Positions 1 through 10,223 of a stretch of DNA of 64,000 nucleotides are shown here, piece by piece. The DNA is from Polyangium sp. y55x31 (GTDB lineage Bacteria > Myxococcota_A > Polyangia > Polyangiales > Polyangiaceae), in assembly GCF_029946505.1 (NCBI RefSeq), contig NZ_JARZHG010000007.1, positions 62,001 through 126,000 on the forward strand, read 5' to 3'. The translations under genes were made by a program, and so were the position numbers. The notes beneath the pieces were generated by a model that saw only the letters and a program-made list of their open reading frames with translations, made no database searches and was not told where the DNA came from. Position 1 is the stretch's first letter. Each line of letters begins with the position of its first letter.

Positions 1-1471
1 GGGGCTCTCCGAGCTGCCCGATGCGCTGATCGACGAGTACCTCGCGAGTGACGCATTTCGCATCCAGATGCGTCGTTATCACGAGAGCCTGCTCTGGACG
101 AACCCGAACATCGCTCTCGCCGACGTGACGTTTTCGCTGAACACCGTCAACTACGACGGGAGCCCGGTCTACTATGTCCCCGGCCAGGGCAAGAGCGCGC
201 TCTACCGCGGCGGCGATGGCACGCACACCTGCCAGAACAAGCCCCAGGACGCTCTCGGTTACGATCCCGTGACGGGAATGCCAAATACGGAAGTCATGGG
301 GACCGACGGCGTGGGCACGTGGTCCGCCGATGGCTGGGTCGAGGTGCATCCGTTCTGGGAGGCCGACCCGGCGAAAAAGGTGAAGGTCTGCGCGTTCGAC
401 GCTCAGACGACGGAGACGTACACCCTGCCGCCCGGGGATCCGGACGCGGGGACGCATTCGTGTGATCACTTGATGGCCACGGGCAAGGCGAAGACCTGCG
501 GTTGCGGGCCGGAGCTCAGCTATTGCATGCCGGCCGGCATCGTGCAGCCGATCGTGCTCGCGGCGCTGCGCGAGCAGGTGCTCCGTCTCGTCGACGAGCA
601 CACGGACGGCACGCAGCCGTACTCCGGGCTGCTCACGACGAGGCGCGTGCATTACAATGGCCCGCTCGCTCATTACTTCCGCTACCACGCGCAGCGGCAG
701 ACGCTCTCGCGCACCCAGAACGAGCACCAGCCCTCGGACGGCCCGCTGCCCGAGCTCGCGTTCACGGACGTCGATACCTGGGTCGCCGTGGAGCGCGAGG
801 CGCCGCATGCCGGCCTCATCACCCTGCCCGCGTTCCTGCTCCGCTTCCAGACGAACCGCGGCCGGGCGAATCGCTATCGAATCGCGTTCCTCGGGCAATA
901 CTTCCAGCCGCCGAGCACGAAGGACACGAACTGCGCGAAGGAAGGCGACGACCTCACGCAGCGCTGCGTCTGCCGGAGCTGCCACGTGACGCTGGAGCCG
1001 CTCGCCGCGCACTTCGGCCAATTCACGGAGGCCGGCAGCATGTCCCTGCACGATTTTGCCCGCGAATACCCCACCCGCAAGGCCTGCGCCCAGGGCCTCG
1101 CGCCGCAGAGCGCGGCGTGGTGCGACCGCTATTACGTACCGGTCTCGGACGAGACGGACCCCGATCTCCGGACGTACAAGCTGAAGGCGCTTCAATATGC
1201 CGACGACGAGCACCCGGAGCTCGCGCCGAATTTCGAGGCGGGCCCGGCCGCGCTCGTGAAGGCCGACCTCGAGAGCGGTCGTTTCCACGAGGTGGCCATC
1301 GAGCACCTCTTCTCGTACCTCATGAAACGCGAGCCGAACCTCGATCCGACGACGAGTGATTACGAGGGCGACGCGCTCGCCAAGATCGCCGCGGACTTCC
1401 GCGTCCACGACGACATTCGTCAGGCGGTCCGGGATCTCATCAATCTGCCCGCCTACCGGAGGATGCCATGA
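1..1471 (+). CDS. DUF1592/DUF1588-type cytochrome-like secreted protein (C-terminal part)
   Basis: The frame is open at the left edge, so the N-terminus is outside the window; residues before the first internal Met (68) still read as protein. The C-terminal region resembles the large secreted proteins annotated as DUF1592/DUF1588/DUF1585 (planctomycete-cytochrome-like). A CxxCH motif (CRSCH, 971-985) would attach one c-type haem, and several other cysteines suggest disulfides. The family alignment is from memory of its sequence style, not a search. It overlaps the next gene by 4 bases (ATGA), and the third gene of the set is a DUF1501 protein, a pairing often seen in planctomycetes and myxobacteria. 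The role is unknown; a surface or periplasmic redox protein is the best inference. Confidence 0.7.
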   Translation, partial: GLSELPDALIDEYLASDAFRIQMRRYHESLLWTNPNIALADVTFSLNTVNYDGSPVYYVPGQGKSALYRGGDGTHTCQNKPQDALGYDPVTGMPNTEVMGTDGVGTWSADGWVEVHPFWEADPAKKVKVCAFDAQTTETYTLPPGDPDAGTHSCDHLMATGKAKTCGCGPELSYCMPAGIVQPIVLAALREQVLRLVDEHTDGTQPYSGLLTTRRVHYNGPLAHYFRYHAQRQTLSRTQNEHQPSDGPLPELAFTDVDTWVAVEREAPHAGLITLPAFLLRFQTNRGRANRYRIAFLGQYFQPPSTKDTNCAKEGDDLTQRCVCRSCHVTLEPLAAHFGQFTEAGSMSLHDFAREYPTRKACAQGLAPQSAAWCDRYYVPVSDETDPDLRTYKLKALQYADDEHPELAPNFEAGPAALVKADLESGRFHEVAIEHLFSYLMKREPNLDPTTSDYEGDALAKIAADFRVHDDIRQAVRDLINLPAYRRMP

Positions 1472-2193
1472 GCGCGTCTCGCCTCAGTTCCCTCTGCGCG
1501 CTCGCCGCGCTCGCCGCGGCCGCGTGCACGAAAGAAGCGCCGTCCGCCGGCACGACCGATCCGCAGGAGCCCTGGGAGGCGCCCGCGGTCGCCGCGAACG
1601 GTGATAGCGAAAATGCCCCCGCGGACCTCGGCGGCGGCGCGCTGCCCGGCCCTTCGCGTGGCGTGCGGCGCATGCGCATCGACACGCTCCAGGCCGCCAT
1701 GAGCAAGGTCGCCGGAAATGACGTTTACGGCGCTCCGATCCTCTGGAAGGTGAACACCAGGGACGGGTTCAGCGACCTCGCATTCGGCAAGGCGCTCGGC
1801 CGGCCCGATTATCAAACGTCGACCGAGGAGAGCACGGTCTCGAACGCGCTCTACCTCAAGTTCGTCGGGGACGCGGCGCGCGACATCTGCATGCAGATGG
1901 CCAAGAACGACATGAAGCGCTCGGACGCTTCGCGCGCGCTCTTCCCGAAGGCGCCCGCGGACGGGACGGCGACGGACGCCCAGGTGACCGAGAACCTGCA
2001 ATACCTCGTGCTCCGCTTCCTCGGCCTGCGCGTGGCGGCGGACGATTCGATGGTCACGAACCTGCGCGCGGTCTACGACGCGGGCGTGGCGAGCGTCTCG
2101 TCGCCGAACGGCGGCGAAATCACGGCGGCGGCCGAGGGATGGCGGGGCGTGTGCGTCACGCTCTTCGAGTCTCCCCTTTTCCACAACGATTGA
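1468..2193 (+). CDS. hypothetical lipoprotein
   Basis: A 241-residue protein with a short signal peptide and a lipobox-like cysteine (LAAAAC, about residue 20), so probably a lipoprotein. The rest is soluble, alpha-helical and without a motif I recognise; two cysteines late in the chain could pair. It starts inside the stop codon of the haem-protein gene (ATGA overlap) and ends 13 bases before a Tat-exported DUF1501 gene that has a good GGAGG ribosome site, so the three are almost certainly co-transcribed. I infer that it is an accessory subunit of that set; no function is assigned. Confidence 0.75.
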   Translation: MSASRLSSLCALAALAAAACTKEAPSAGTTDPQEPWEAPAVAANGDSENAPADLGGGALPGPSRGVRRMRIDTLQAAMSKVAGNDVYGAPILWKVNTRDGFSDLAFGKALGRPDYQTSTEESTVSNALYLKFVGDAARDICMQMAKNDMKRSDASRALFPKAPADGTATDAQVTENLQYLVLRFLGLRVAADDSMVTNLRAVYDAGVASVSSPNGGEITAAAEGWRGVCVTLFESPLFHND

Positions 2194-2206
2194 GGAGGAA
2201 CACGCC

Positions 2207-3658
2207 ATGAGCCAAAAAGGCCAGATTTCACGACGCACGCTCCTCGGCGCGCTCGGCGCCGCGAGCGGCGCGCTCCTCCTCGACGGCCTGCTCGGCCTGC
2301 GCCACGCGCGCGCGGACAACGTCGATCCGGACAGCGCTCCGCTCCTCGTGATGTGCGAGTTCTCGGGCGGCTGGGACACGCTGTATTGCCTCGACCCGCG
2401 CAACCACCACGAGTACGGCGAGCCCGCGGGCGGCATTTACACGGGCTTCGACATGGTGACCGATGGCCCGACGAAAAAGGTCATCGAGGACGATACCGGC
2501 GGCACGGGCCTCGTGAAGCCGGTGGGTTCGAGCGTGGCTTACGGGCCGACGATGGCGAAGCTCGCCACGAACCATTACAAGGATCTCTGCGTCGTGCGTG
2601 GCATGAGCATGGGCACGCTGACGCACGAGGTCGGGCGGCGGTATTTCCTCACGGGCAAATTCCCGCGGGGCCTCGCCGCGAGCGGCAGCTCCCTGGAGAC
2701 GTGGTGGGCGGCGGCCTCGGGTATGCTCGAGCATCACGAGATTCCGAACCTCGTCGCGGGCGGCGCGGAGACGTACAACGAGGGGCTCTCGCCGCTCGCG
2801 AGTGGCCTCTCGGTGCCGAGCTACAACGAGATGCTCCAGGTGCTCCGGCCGCTCAATGCGTCGCTCTCGCTCGACGGAAAGGTGGAGCAGGCCGCCTCCA
2901 AGTTCCACCACGACGACTATTGCTTGCACCAGCAGCTCGACGCCCGGGGCGGGCAGGTCTCGACGCACCTCTCGGCGTGGCGCTCGGCGCAGACGCTCGC
3001 GAACGGCGGGCTCTGGAAGCATTTCGACTTCAAGCCGAATCCGCCCGCCACGAGCCAGCTCGCGAAGTTCTACGAGACGTTCGGCGTGAACCCGACGAAC
3101 CCGGGGGCGACGCTCGCGGGCCAGCCGAAGGGTCAGGCGGCGCTCGCGGCGCAGGCGCTCGTGAATGGCATCTCGCAGGTCGTGCTCCTCAGGCTCGTCA
3201 ACGTCACGGACGCCCATTTCGATGACGATTGGCCCTCGAACCACCCGGCGCGGCAGCGGGCGGGCTTCGACGCGGTGAGTGATCTCATCACGTACCTGAA
3301 GAACACGCTCGATAACAATGGCAAGCCCTACTGGGACCGGACGACGCTGCTCTGCTTCTCGGAGTTCGCGCGCACGCCCCGGATCAACCCGCAGGGCGGC
3401 CGCGATCACCACCTCGCGTCGGCCTGCCTCGTCGCGGGCAAGGGCATTCGAGGCAACATGGCGATCGGCGCGACGAAGGACACGAACTACGACGTGCGCC
3501 CGATCAACCTCGACACCGGCGCGCCGGACGACGAGATGGGCATGGTCGTAAAACCGTCGGACGTGCACGCGACCATCCTCACGGCCGCGGGTTTGCCCTA
3601 CGATCACATCTCGAATCAGGATCCGAAGCTCATCAAGGCGATGCTGAAGAACGCCTGA
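2207..3658 (+). CDS. DUF1501 family Tat-exported protein
   Basis: A 483-residue protein with a twin-arginine signal (SRRTLLGALG, residues 9-18) followed by a hydrophobic stretch and an AxA-like cleavage site (HARADN). It is therefore exported folded. The body matches the DUF1501 family, which has an alkaline-phosphatase/sulfatase-like fold: an early CEFSGGWDT segment, a FSEFARTPRIN segment and a GGRDHH segment near residue 400 are the family landmarks. The substrate is not known for the family. AGGAGG (2194-2199) sits 7 bases before the ATG. It is the last gene of a three-gene operon and is followed by a strong intrinsic terminator. Confidence 0.85.
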   Translation: MSQKGQISRRTLLGALGAASGALLLDGLLGLRHARADNVDPDSAPLLVMCEFSGGWDTLYCLDPRNHHEYGEPAGGIYTGFDMVTDGPTKKVIEDDTGGTGLVKPVGSSVAYGPTMAKLATNHYKDLCVVRGMSMGTLTHEVGRRYFLTGKFPRGLAASGSSLETWWAAASGMLEHHEIPNLVAGGAETYNEGLSPLASGLSVPSYNEMLQVLRPLNASLSLDGKVEQAASKFHHDDYCLHQQLDARGGQVSTHLSAWRSAQTLANGGLWKHFDFKPNPPATSQLAKFYETFGVNPTNPGATLAGQPKGQAALAAQALVNGISQVVLLRLVNVTDAHFDDDWPSNHPARQRAGFDAVSDLITYLKNTLDNNGKPYWDRTTLLCFSEFARTPRINPQGGRDHHLASACLVAGKGIRGNMAIGATKDTNYDVRPINLDTGAPDDEMGMVVKPSDVHATILTAAGLPYDHISNQDPKLIKAMLKNA

Positions 3659-3680
3659 TGGCCTGACGCCGAGAGAAGGG

Positions 3681-3720
3681 CCTCGCCCGGCGGACGAACC
3701 GGGCGAGGTCTTTTTCTTTT
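3681..3720 (+). terminator. intrinsic terminator after DUF1501 gene
   Basis: A perfect 10-bp stem, CCTCGCCCGG / CCGGGCGAGG (3681-3690 and 3699-3708), with an 8-base loop and then TCTTTTTCTTTT. It lies 22 bases after the DUF1501 stop and ends exactly at the stop of the opposing RCC1 gene. The T-run favours action on the plus strand. Confidence 0.9.
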
Positions 3721-6296
3721 CAGATGGGATCGAGCACGAGCGTCGGCGTCGAGAGGAACGGCAGGCCGCTGCCGAGCTGCCCGTAATACGCCGCGCCCCA
3801 GCACGAGAGCACGCCGTCCTGCGCGATGCCGCAGGTATGCTCGTTGCCGAGGGAGAGCACCTTCCACGGGCCAACGCTCGGGATCTTTTGCGGCGCATTG
3901 AAGCTCGACAGGTTGCCGAGGGCGAGCTGGCCGAAGGAGCCGACGCCCCAGCAATAGAGGTCGCCGTTTTTCCTCGTCGCGCAGGTGGTCAAGCCCTGGC
4001 CGAGGAAGGGCCGCGCCCAGTCGGTCGCACTGCCGACCTGCGTGGGGGTCGTGATCGGCGTGACGGCATTGCCGAGGCCGATCTCGCCGTTGTTGTTGCG
4101 GCCCCAGCACCAGAGCGTGCCGTCGAGGCGCACGCCGCAGGTGTGGTTCGCGCCCGCGTCGATCGCCGCGTACGTCCCCGGGACGGCTTTCGGCACGTTC
4201 ACGGGGGAGACCGTGTCGCCCTGCCCGAGGTGGCCGAGGTTGTTCAGGCCCCAGCAAAACACGTTGCCGCCCTCGCGGAGGCCGCAGGTGAAATCGCCGC
4301 TCGCCACGACGTCGAGCCAATCGGCGGGCTCCGCCGGGGCGATTTGCTTCGGATCGGGCCGGGTCGTCGTCGAGGCGTCGCCGAGCTGGCCGCTCGCATT
4401 GCGGCCCCAGCACCAGAGGGTCTTGTCCTGCCTGACGGCGCAGGTGTGGTTGTACCCCGCCGCAATCTCGACCCAGGGCGAATCATTGCCGACGGTGAGG
4501 TTCACGGCGGTCGGTACGTTCTGGTTCGTCACGACGGACCCATTGCCGAGCTCGCCGTTTCCGTCGAAGCCCCAGCAATACGGGACGTCCGGGCCGCCGC
4601 CGTCGCTCGCGATGCCGCAGGTGTGCGTGCGGCCGAGCGTGATGCGCTTCCAGACCTTGCCCGCGCCGATCTCCACGGGCGTGACGCGCGTGCGCGTCGT
4701 GCCATCGCCGAGGTGACCGTAGACGTTGCGGCCCCAGCAGAAGAGCTTTCCGCCGGTGCGAATGGCGCAGCCGTTGTCGAGCTGCGTGTCGACCCGCTCC
4801 CAATCCGTATCGGCGGAGAGGGGCGTGGCCTCGGTCCGGTCCGCGGAAAAACCCGCCCCGAGGGCGCCGCGGCTCGCCGAGCCCCAGCAGAGCAGATCGC
4901 CGGTTTGCCGGACGCCGCAGGCGAAACGCAGGCCGCTGGAGAACGAGACCCAGTCGCTGATGTTGGCGACGGGGAGCGGCGTCAACGTGGGCCCCTCATT
5001 GTCCGGCTGGCCGGTTTGTCCAACGCTGCCATCACCCCAGCAATGGAGCTCGCCGCTCTTCTTCTGGGCGCAGCCGGCGAGATCGCCGACGTCCAGGTTC
5101 GCGGACCAATCCGTGGCCATGTCCGCAGCCTTCGGCGTGAGGACGGTCGCGACCAGACCATCGCCGACCTGCCCCAAGGAATTCGTGCCCCAGCAATGGC
5201 GCGTCCCGTCGGTCTTCGTGGCGCAGGTGAACGCATTGCCCGTCGACACGCTCGCCCAGTCGGTGGCGGCCGTGAACTCCTGTGTGGGCACGAGCCGCTG
5301 CCCGGCGTTCGTGCCGTCGCCGAGCTGGCGGGCATTGTTGAATCCCCAGCAATGAAGCGTCCCGTTCGCCTTGACGCCGCAAGTGAACTCGGTCCCTGCC
5401 GAGACCATCGACCACGGGCCCGCGTCGATGAGCACAGGCGAGAGCGCGTTCGTCGTGGTGTTATCGCCGATCTGGCCGCGGTTGTTCTGGCCCCAGCAAT
5501 AAAGCGCGCCGCCCGTGCGAATGCCGCACGCATGTGTCGAGCCGGCGCTCAGGGCGATCCAGTCCTCGTAGCCGCCCGCGCCGATGGCGGGCGTCGATTG
5601 CGCGACGCCGAGGCCGTCGCCGATCTGGCCGACGTTCCCCGAGCCGAAGCACGAGATGCGCTTGTTCTCGTCGAGCGCGCAGGTGAACGTGCCGCCCGCG
5701 CTCACGGAGACCCAGTTCGACGCGCCGCCTACGGGCACGGGGCGCAGGAAGATTTGGTCCGACGTGCCGGTGCCGACCTGCCCGCTCGTGTTGAGGCCCC
5801 AGCAATGGAGCGTCTTGTCGGTGCGGATCGCGCAGGCGTGGTATTGACCCGCCGAGACGGCCTTGTACTTCGCGTCGCAGGTCTTGCCGTCGCCCGAGAA
5901 ACCCGCGGGGCACGCGCATTCGAACGCGCCCGGCGTGTTCGAGCACGTCGCGTTCGTGTCGCAGTCGTGGAGGAGCGTCGTGCATTCGTCGACGTCCACG
6001 CACGTCTTGCCGTCGCCCTCGTACCCAGGCTTGCAGGTGCAGGTGAAATAACCGGGCGTGTCGACGCACTCGGCGTCGGCCGCGCAATCGTCGAGGCCGA
6101 GCGCGCATTCGTCGACCGCAAACGGGTCGCCGCCCGCACCGCCGCTGCCGCCGCTGCCGCCTGGGCCGCCGCTTCCGCCTGCGCCGCCGTTTCCGCCTCC
6201 GCCGCTCCCGCCTGCGGCTCCGCCGCCGCCCCCGCACGCCGCGGCGGCGAGCGAAACGAGGACGAACCACGCCCGAGCCCTTGCGCCTCGCAACAT
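3720..6296 (-). CDS. EGF-like/RCC1-repeat surface lipoprotein, paralogue A
   Basis: An 858-residue protein. It has a lipoprotein signal (SLAAAAC), a Gly/Ser linker, two calcium-binding-type EGF modules (each with a DVDEC or VDEC start and six cysteines), then 14 RCC1-like repeats of about 50 residues. Each repeat carries a paired-cysteine signature of the form [13 protein letters not shown]. Fourteen repeats equal two seven-bladed propellers. The nearby ATG (6296) is chosen over a TTG one codon earlier. The neighbour upstream is a paralogue of equal length and repeat number, so this is a tandem duplication. RCC1 folds bind protein partners; the EGF and lipid anchor place this one outside the cell. 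A role in adhesion or matrix contact is inference only. Confidence 0.9.
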   Translation of the reverse strand: MLRGARARAWFVLVSLAAAACGGGGGAAGGSGGGGNGGAGGSGGPGGSGGSGGAGGDPFAVDECALGLDDCAADAECVDTPGYFTCTCKPGYEGDGKTCVDVDECTTLLHDCDTNATCSNTPGAFECACPAGFSGDGKTCDAKYKAVSAGQYHACAIRTDKTLHCWGLNTSGQVGTGTSDQIFLRPVPVGGASNWVSVSAGGTFTCALDENKRISCFGSGNVGQIGDGLGVAQSTPAIGAGGYEDWIALSAGSTHACGIRTGGALYCWGQNNRGQIGDNTTTNALSPVLIDAGPWSMVSAGTEFTCGVKANGTLHCWGFNNARQLGDGTNAGQRLVPTQEFTAATDWASVSTGNAFTCATKTDGTRHCWGTNSLGQVGDGLVATVLTPKAADMATDWSANLDVGDLAGCAQKKSGELHCWGDGSVGQTGQPDNEGPTLTPLPVANISDWVSFSSGLRFACGVRQTGDLLCWGSASRGALGAGFSADRTEATPLSADTDWERVDTQLDNGCAIRTGGKLFCWGRNVYGHLGDGTTRTRVTPVEIGAGKVWKRITLGRTHTCGIASDGGGPDVPYCWGFDGNGELGNGSVVTNQNVPTAVNLTVGNDSPWVEIAAGYNHTCAVRQDKTLWCWGRNASGQLGDASTTTRPDPKQIAPAEPADWLDVVASGDFTCGLREGGNVFCWGLNNLGHLGQGDTVSPVNVPKAVPGTYAAIDAGANHTCGVRLDGTLWCWGRNNNGEIGLGNAVTPITTPTQVGSATDWARPFLGQGLTTCATRKNGDLYCWGVGSFGQLALGNLSSFNAPQKIPSVGPWKVLSLGNEHTCGIAQDGVLSCWGAAYYGQLGSGLPFLSTPTLVLDPI

Positions 6297-6321
6297 CAAA
6301 ACCGATCTCCTTCAGCTCGAC

Positions 6322-8898
6322 TCAATAGGACGCCGCGATGGGGACGGGCGCGAACGCGAGCCCGTCGCCGCGCGCATTTTGACCGATTTCCCCCGACCCC
6401 CAGCACGCGAGATTGCCGGCCTGCGTGACGCCGCAGCCATGGCTGAAGCCGAGGGTCGCCGCGACGAACGCCCCGGAGAGCGCGGTCGGCACCTTGCGCT
6501 GGCCCGTGTCCCCGAGCCCGAGCTGACCGACGTTGTTCGCGCCCCAGCATTGCAATCCGCCGCCGACCTTGCCCGCGCACGTCGAGGCGTTCGCCGCGAT
6601 GACGAAGGCCCAATCCGTGGCCGATCCGATCTGCACGGGGGACGGCCGGTCGACGTTCGTGTTGTCGCCGATCTGGTTGTTCGCGTTCCGGCCCCAGCAC
6701 CAGAGCGTGCCGTCCTTTTTGATAGCGCAGGTGTGGTTGACGCCGGCCGCCACGGGCCCCTTCCAGTCGTCGCCGAGCGAATAGGGCGCGGTCTTGCCGG
6801 CCGCCGGCGTTCCATTGCCGACCTGGCCTTCCACGTTCCGGCCCCAGCAATACAGCGTGCCCGTGGCCCGGGCCGCGCAGGTGTGGAATTGACCGGCCGC
6901 GACGCTCACCCAATCGGTGGGCGGGGCCTGGCCGGCGACGAGCTCGAGCTGGATCAAGTTGCCGAGGGTCGGGTTTTTCAGGCCAATCTGCCCCTCGTTC
7001 GTGCGCCCCCAGCACCAGAGCGTCCCGTTCGTGGCGATGGCGCAGTTGTGCTCCTCGCCCGCCGCGATCTCCTTCCACTGGAGAGATTCGTAGGGCTTGC
7101 CCGTCTTCAGGATCTCGGCGAACGTCGTCGCCGGGGTATTCGTCCCCCGGCCGAGCTGGCCCTGCACGTTGCGGCCCGAGCAGGCGAGCTTGCCCGTGGC
7201 CGTGATCATGCACGTGTGCTGGCGGCCGAGGGCCACCTTCGCGGCGGCCTCGAAATCGATCTTGGCCGGCGCGGAGCGGGTCTTGTTGTCGCCGAGGCCG
7301 AGCTGGCCGCTCTCGTTGTTGCCCCAGCATTGAAGCTCGCCGGCCCCGTTCAGGGCGCAACCCGTCTCGCCATACGAAACGACGTTCGTGTAGGTCGTCT
7401 CCGCGCCGATGTTGGCGATCACGGGCCACATGCTCATCGCGCCGTCGCCGAGCTGTCCGAAGATACGCGAGCCCCAGGTGAGCACGCGGCCGTCGGAGGT
7501 GACGCCGCCGCTGTGCACCACGCCGACCGCGAAATCGAGCCATTTCGTCCCCGGCGCGACGTCGATCGGCGCGGTCACCCAGCCCGGCGCGTCGCCCGCG
7601 ATCTGCGCGGCCTGGTTCCGGCCCCAGCAATGAAGGGCGCTCTGATCATCGAGCGCGCAGATGTGATAAGCATTGGCGCGCACCCGCTTCCAGGTCTTGC
7701 CCGCGCCGATCGCCACCGGCGCCGCCGTCGCCGGCCCGAGCGGCGTCCCGAGTTGCCCCTCGTTCCCGCGGCCCCAGCAATAAAGCCGCCCGTCCTTCTT
7801 CACGGCGCACGTGGTGAAGCCGATCGACGCCGTCGCCCAATCGGCGTCCGCCGCCATCGGCGCCGTCTCCACGAGGAACGGCGCGGTCACGGAGCCGCCG
7901 CCGACCTTCGAGACCTGCAGCTCGTTGTTTTGCCCCCAGCAATAAAGCCGCCCGTCCTGCTTCGTCGCGCACGTCGTGTCGCGGCCGGCGAAGACCTCTT
8001 TCCAGTCCTTGTCCGGCGTCGCCGCGAGCGGATCGACACTCACGGGCGAGAGCTCGAGCTTGTTGTCGAGGTTGCCGATGCCGAGCTGCCCTGCCTGGTT
8101 GCGGCCGAAGCAGAAGAGCCCGCCGTCGCTCTCCACGGCGCAGCTATGGTTGTCGCCCGCGGCGACGCTCGAGAACGTGCGTTCGAGGGAGAGCCACGCC
8201 GGGAGCGTCTGGTTGTCGGTGTACCCGAGCCCGAGCTGGCCAAAATTGTTCGTGCCCCAGCACCAGAGCGTGCCGGTTTTCTTGATCCCGCAGGTATGGG
8301 CCGAGCCCGCGACGACCCGAAGCCAGTTGTCCGCCGCGCCGGCCTGCACGGGCGCCGATTGGTTCGTGCCGAGGCCATTGCCGAGCCGGCCGCCGCCGCC
8401 GGCGCCGAAGCAGAAGATCGAGTTGTCCATGCGGCGCGCGCAGGTGTGATACGCCGCCGCGGTGATCTCGACGAACCGCTCCTCGCAGCCGGTCTTCGGA
8501 TCCCCCACGGTGCCCGGCGGGCAAGCGCAGGTGAACGAACCCACGGTATTCGTGCAGGCGGCGGTCGGATGGCAATCGTCGAGCTGCTCGGTGCACTCGT
8601 CGAGATCCATGCAATCGCCGCCGTCGTCCACGAAACCCTGGTCGCAAACACACGCGCCGCTCGCGTCGCAGCTCGCATTTTCGCCACAGGGCCCGCACGT
8701 CGCGCCGCCCGCGCCGCCTTGCCCTCCGGCACCGCCGGAGCCGCCCGCGCCGCCCGTCGACGACGAGCCGCCGCCCGCGCCGCCCGCACCGGAGCCGCCG
8801 GCGCCCGAAGGCGTTTCTTCCGCGCCCCCGCCGGAGCACCCGGCGAGGACGATCGTGATCCACAGGAAAGGAAAGAAAGAACGCGGGCTTCGATGCAT
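6322..8898 (-). CDS. EGF-like/RCC1-repeat surface lipoprotein, paralogue B
   Basis: An 858-residue paralogue of the next gene downstream on this strand: lipobox (IVLAGC), Gly/Ser/Ala linker, a short Cys-rich module, an EGF-like module (LDECTEQLDDC start), then 14 RCC1-like repeats with the CxxxxxxxxxCWG signature. Repeat 7 reads HSGGVTSDGRVLTWG, having lost both cysteines together, which supports a disulfide within each blade. The 25-base gap to paralogue A suggests one transcript. The two copies have diverged widely in surface residues while keeping length and repeat count, so the duplication is old. Function is unknown; an extracellular binding scaffold is likely. Confidence 0.9.
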   Translation of the reverse strand: MHRSPRSFFPFLWITIVLAGCSGGGAEETPSGAGGSGAGGAGGGSSSTGGAGGSGGAGGQGGAGGATCGPCGENASCDASGACVCDQGFVDDGGDCMDLDECTEQLDDCHPTAACTNTVGSFTCACPPGTVGDPKTGCEERFVEITAAAYHTCARRMDNSIFCFGAGGGGRLGNGLGTNQSAPVQAGAADNWLRVVAGSAHTCGIKKTGTLWCWGTNNFGQLGLGYTDNQTLPAWLSLERTFSSVAAGDNHSCAVESDGGLFCFGRNQAGQLGIGNLDNKLELSPVSVDPLAATPDKDWKEVFAGRDTTCATKQDGRLYCWGQNNELQVSKVGGGSVTAPFLVETAPMAADADWATASIGFTTCAVKKDGRLYCWGRGNEGQLGTPLGPATAAPVAIGAGKTWKRVRANAYHICALDDQSALHCWGRNQAAQIAGDAPGWVTAPIDVAPGTKWLDFAVGVVHSGGVTSDGRVLTWGSRIFGQLGDGAMSMWPVIANIGAETTYTNVVSYGETGCALNGAGELQCWGNNESGQLGLGDNKTRSAPAKIDFEAAAKVALGRQHTCMITATGKLACSGRNVQGQLGRGTNTPATTFAEILKTGKPYESLQWKEIAAGEEHNCAIATNGTLWCWGRTNEGQIGLKNPTLGNLIQLELVAGQAPPTDWVSVAAGQFHTCAARATGTLYCWGRNVEGQVGNGTPAAGKTAPYSLGDDWKGPVAAGVNHTCAIKKDGTLWCWGRNANNQIGDNTNVDRPSPVQIGSATDWAFVIAANASTCAGKVGGGLQCWGANNVGQLGLGDTGQRKVPTALSGAFVAATLGFSHGCGVTQAGNLACWGSGEIGQNARGDGLAFAPVPIAASY

Positions 8899-8963
8899 CT
8901 CGGGTATTTTCGGATGCTACGAAGCAAGCGTGACGACTGTCAACCCTCGATTCCGTGAAATTC

Positions 8964-10223
8964 TCACTTCACGATGGTTGCGCAGCCGACGAGGACGTCG
9001 ATCTCGGCTTTGGTGTCCTTGGCGACCTGCGTGCACGTCGCGTCGCAGAAGATGATCTGCTTCGGCGCCCCGGGGACGTCGTAGTACCAGGCGAGCCCCG
9101 CTGCGGGGCAATCGGCCGCCGATTTCACCTGCGGGATGACGACCGAGATCCCCGACTCCGGCGTGTACTCGACGTTGATCGCGTTGTAATCGATGTCGTC
9201 ACCGGGCGGCGGCTGCGGAATGAGGTACGAGCACGAGAGCGCGGCGCCGCGAATCTCGTTCATCGCCTGGAGGAACTCCTCGGTCGCATTCTGGCTCCCG
9301 TCGACGATGATCGCCGACCCCGTCCCGCCGGCCGCGGCGACGCTGTTCAGGCTCGCGATGTCGCCGACGCCGATGACGAAGGTCTTGATGCTGGGCACGC
9401 CGTTGAATGCATTCGCCGCGGCGTCGACGGAGCTGATGGCGGCCGTGCAGCCGGTCGGCTCCCCGTCCGTCGCGAGCACGACGACCGTCGTGTGCGTGGG
9501 GTTCAAGGTCGCCCATTGCTTGGCATAATCGACCGCGCCCTGGAGCGCCGGCCCGGTCGGCGTGCTGCTCCCGGACGGGGAATGGGAGTTGAGCGAGTTG
9601 ATGATCGTCGTCCCGACCGCCGGCAACGGGGCGATCGGCACGTCGGGCACGGCGTAGTCGGAGGGGTTGCACGAATCGCCGCCGGCGGTCGAGCAGGTCT
9701 TGATGGGGAAGCCGGGCGTGGGCGCGGCGCAGGGGCCGCAAGCGGCCGGCCCGCAATCGGCGTCCGTATTGCAGAATGGGATGAGGGGACAGACGACCCC
9801 GCTCGACTGCGGGAAATACTGGATACCGACGCCGATCCCCGCGGCGGCAGGCTGCTCGACGAACGCCTTGAGGGCCGCCTTCGTCGAGGTCCACTTCGAG
9901 TTATCGGCCATCGAGGAGGACTGGTCGAACATGATGTACATGTCGAGCGGCACCTGCTGGGCCTTGTTTTTCGTGGCCGCGCAGCTATCACCGCCGCCCG
10001 CGCCTGCGTTGCCGCTGCCGCCGGCCCCGGCCGGGATGAAGCCGCCGCCGTCGCCGCCCTGGCCCCCGGGGTTGCCCGCGCCCGCGCCGGAGCCATTCGG
10101 GCCGCTCGAATTGCCGAATTCAGTGTTGTCACCCGACGCCGAGCAAGCCGCGATCCACGCGCCGGACAGCGCCGCCGCGCAAACGACCCTCGAGATACCC
10201 GAAGAAAACCACCCGTTCCGCAT
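8964..10223 (-). CDS. VWA-domain lipoprotein
   Basis: A 419-residue protein with a signal peptide ending in a lipobox (WIAAC), a Gly-rich linker (about residues 35-75), then a von Willebrand factor A domain. The metal-ion-dependent adhesion site is complete: DQSSS (DxSxS) near residue 98, a Thr in PTGPALQG, and an Asp in ATDGEPTGC. A Cys-rich insert with CGPAACGPC lies between the first two MIDAS parts. GGAGGG lies 7 bases before the ATG. Proteins of this build are abundant in myxobacteria and are usually surface adhesins or protease partners; the ligand cannot be told. It is followed by the RCC1 pair on the same strand, 65 bases away. Confidence 0.85.
   Translation of the reverse strand: MRNGWFSSGISRVVCAAALSGAWIAACSASGDNTEFGNSSGPNGSGAGAGNPGGQGGDGGGFIPAGAGGSGNAGAGGGDSCAATKNKAQQVPLDMYIMFDQSSSMADNSKWTSTKAALKAFVEQPAAAGIGVGIQYFPQSSGVVCPLIPFCNTDADCGPAACGPCAAPTPGFPIKTCSTAGGDSCNPSDYAVPDVPIAPLPAVGTTIINSLNSHSPSGSSTPTGPALQGAVDYAKQWATLNPTHTTVVVLATDGEPTGCTAAISSVDAAANAFNGVPSIKTFVIGVGDIASLNSVAAAGGTGSAIIVDGSQNATEEFLQAMNEIRGAALSCSYLIPQPPPGDDIDYNAINVEYTPESGISVVIPQVKSAADCPAAGLAWYYDVPGAPKQIIFCDATCTQVAKDTKAEIDVLVGCATIVK

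Noticed and set aside
3837-8958. Very long plus-strand open frames opposite the two RCC1 genes
   Set aside because: They arise because stop codons are rare in this GC-rich DNA. Their translations are Arg/Ala-rich without domains, while the minus strand shows clean RCC1 and EGF repeats.
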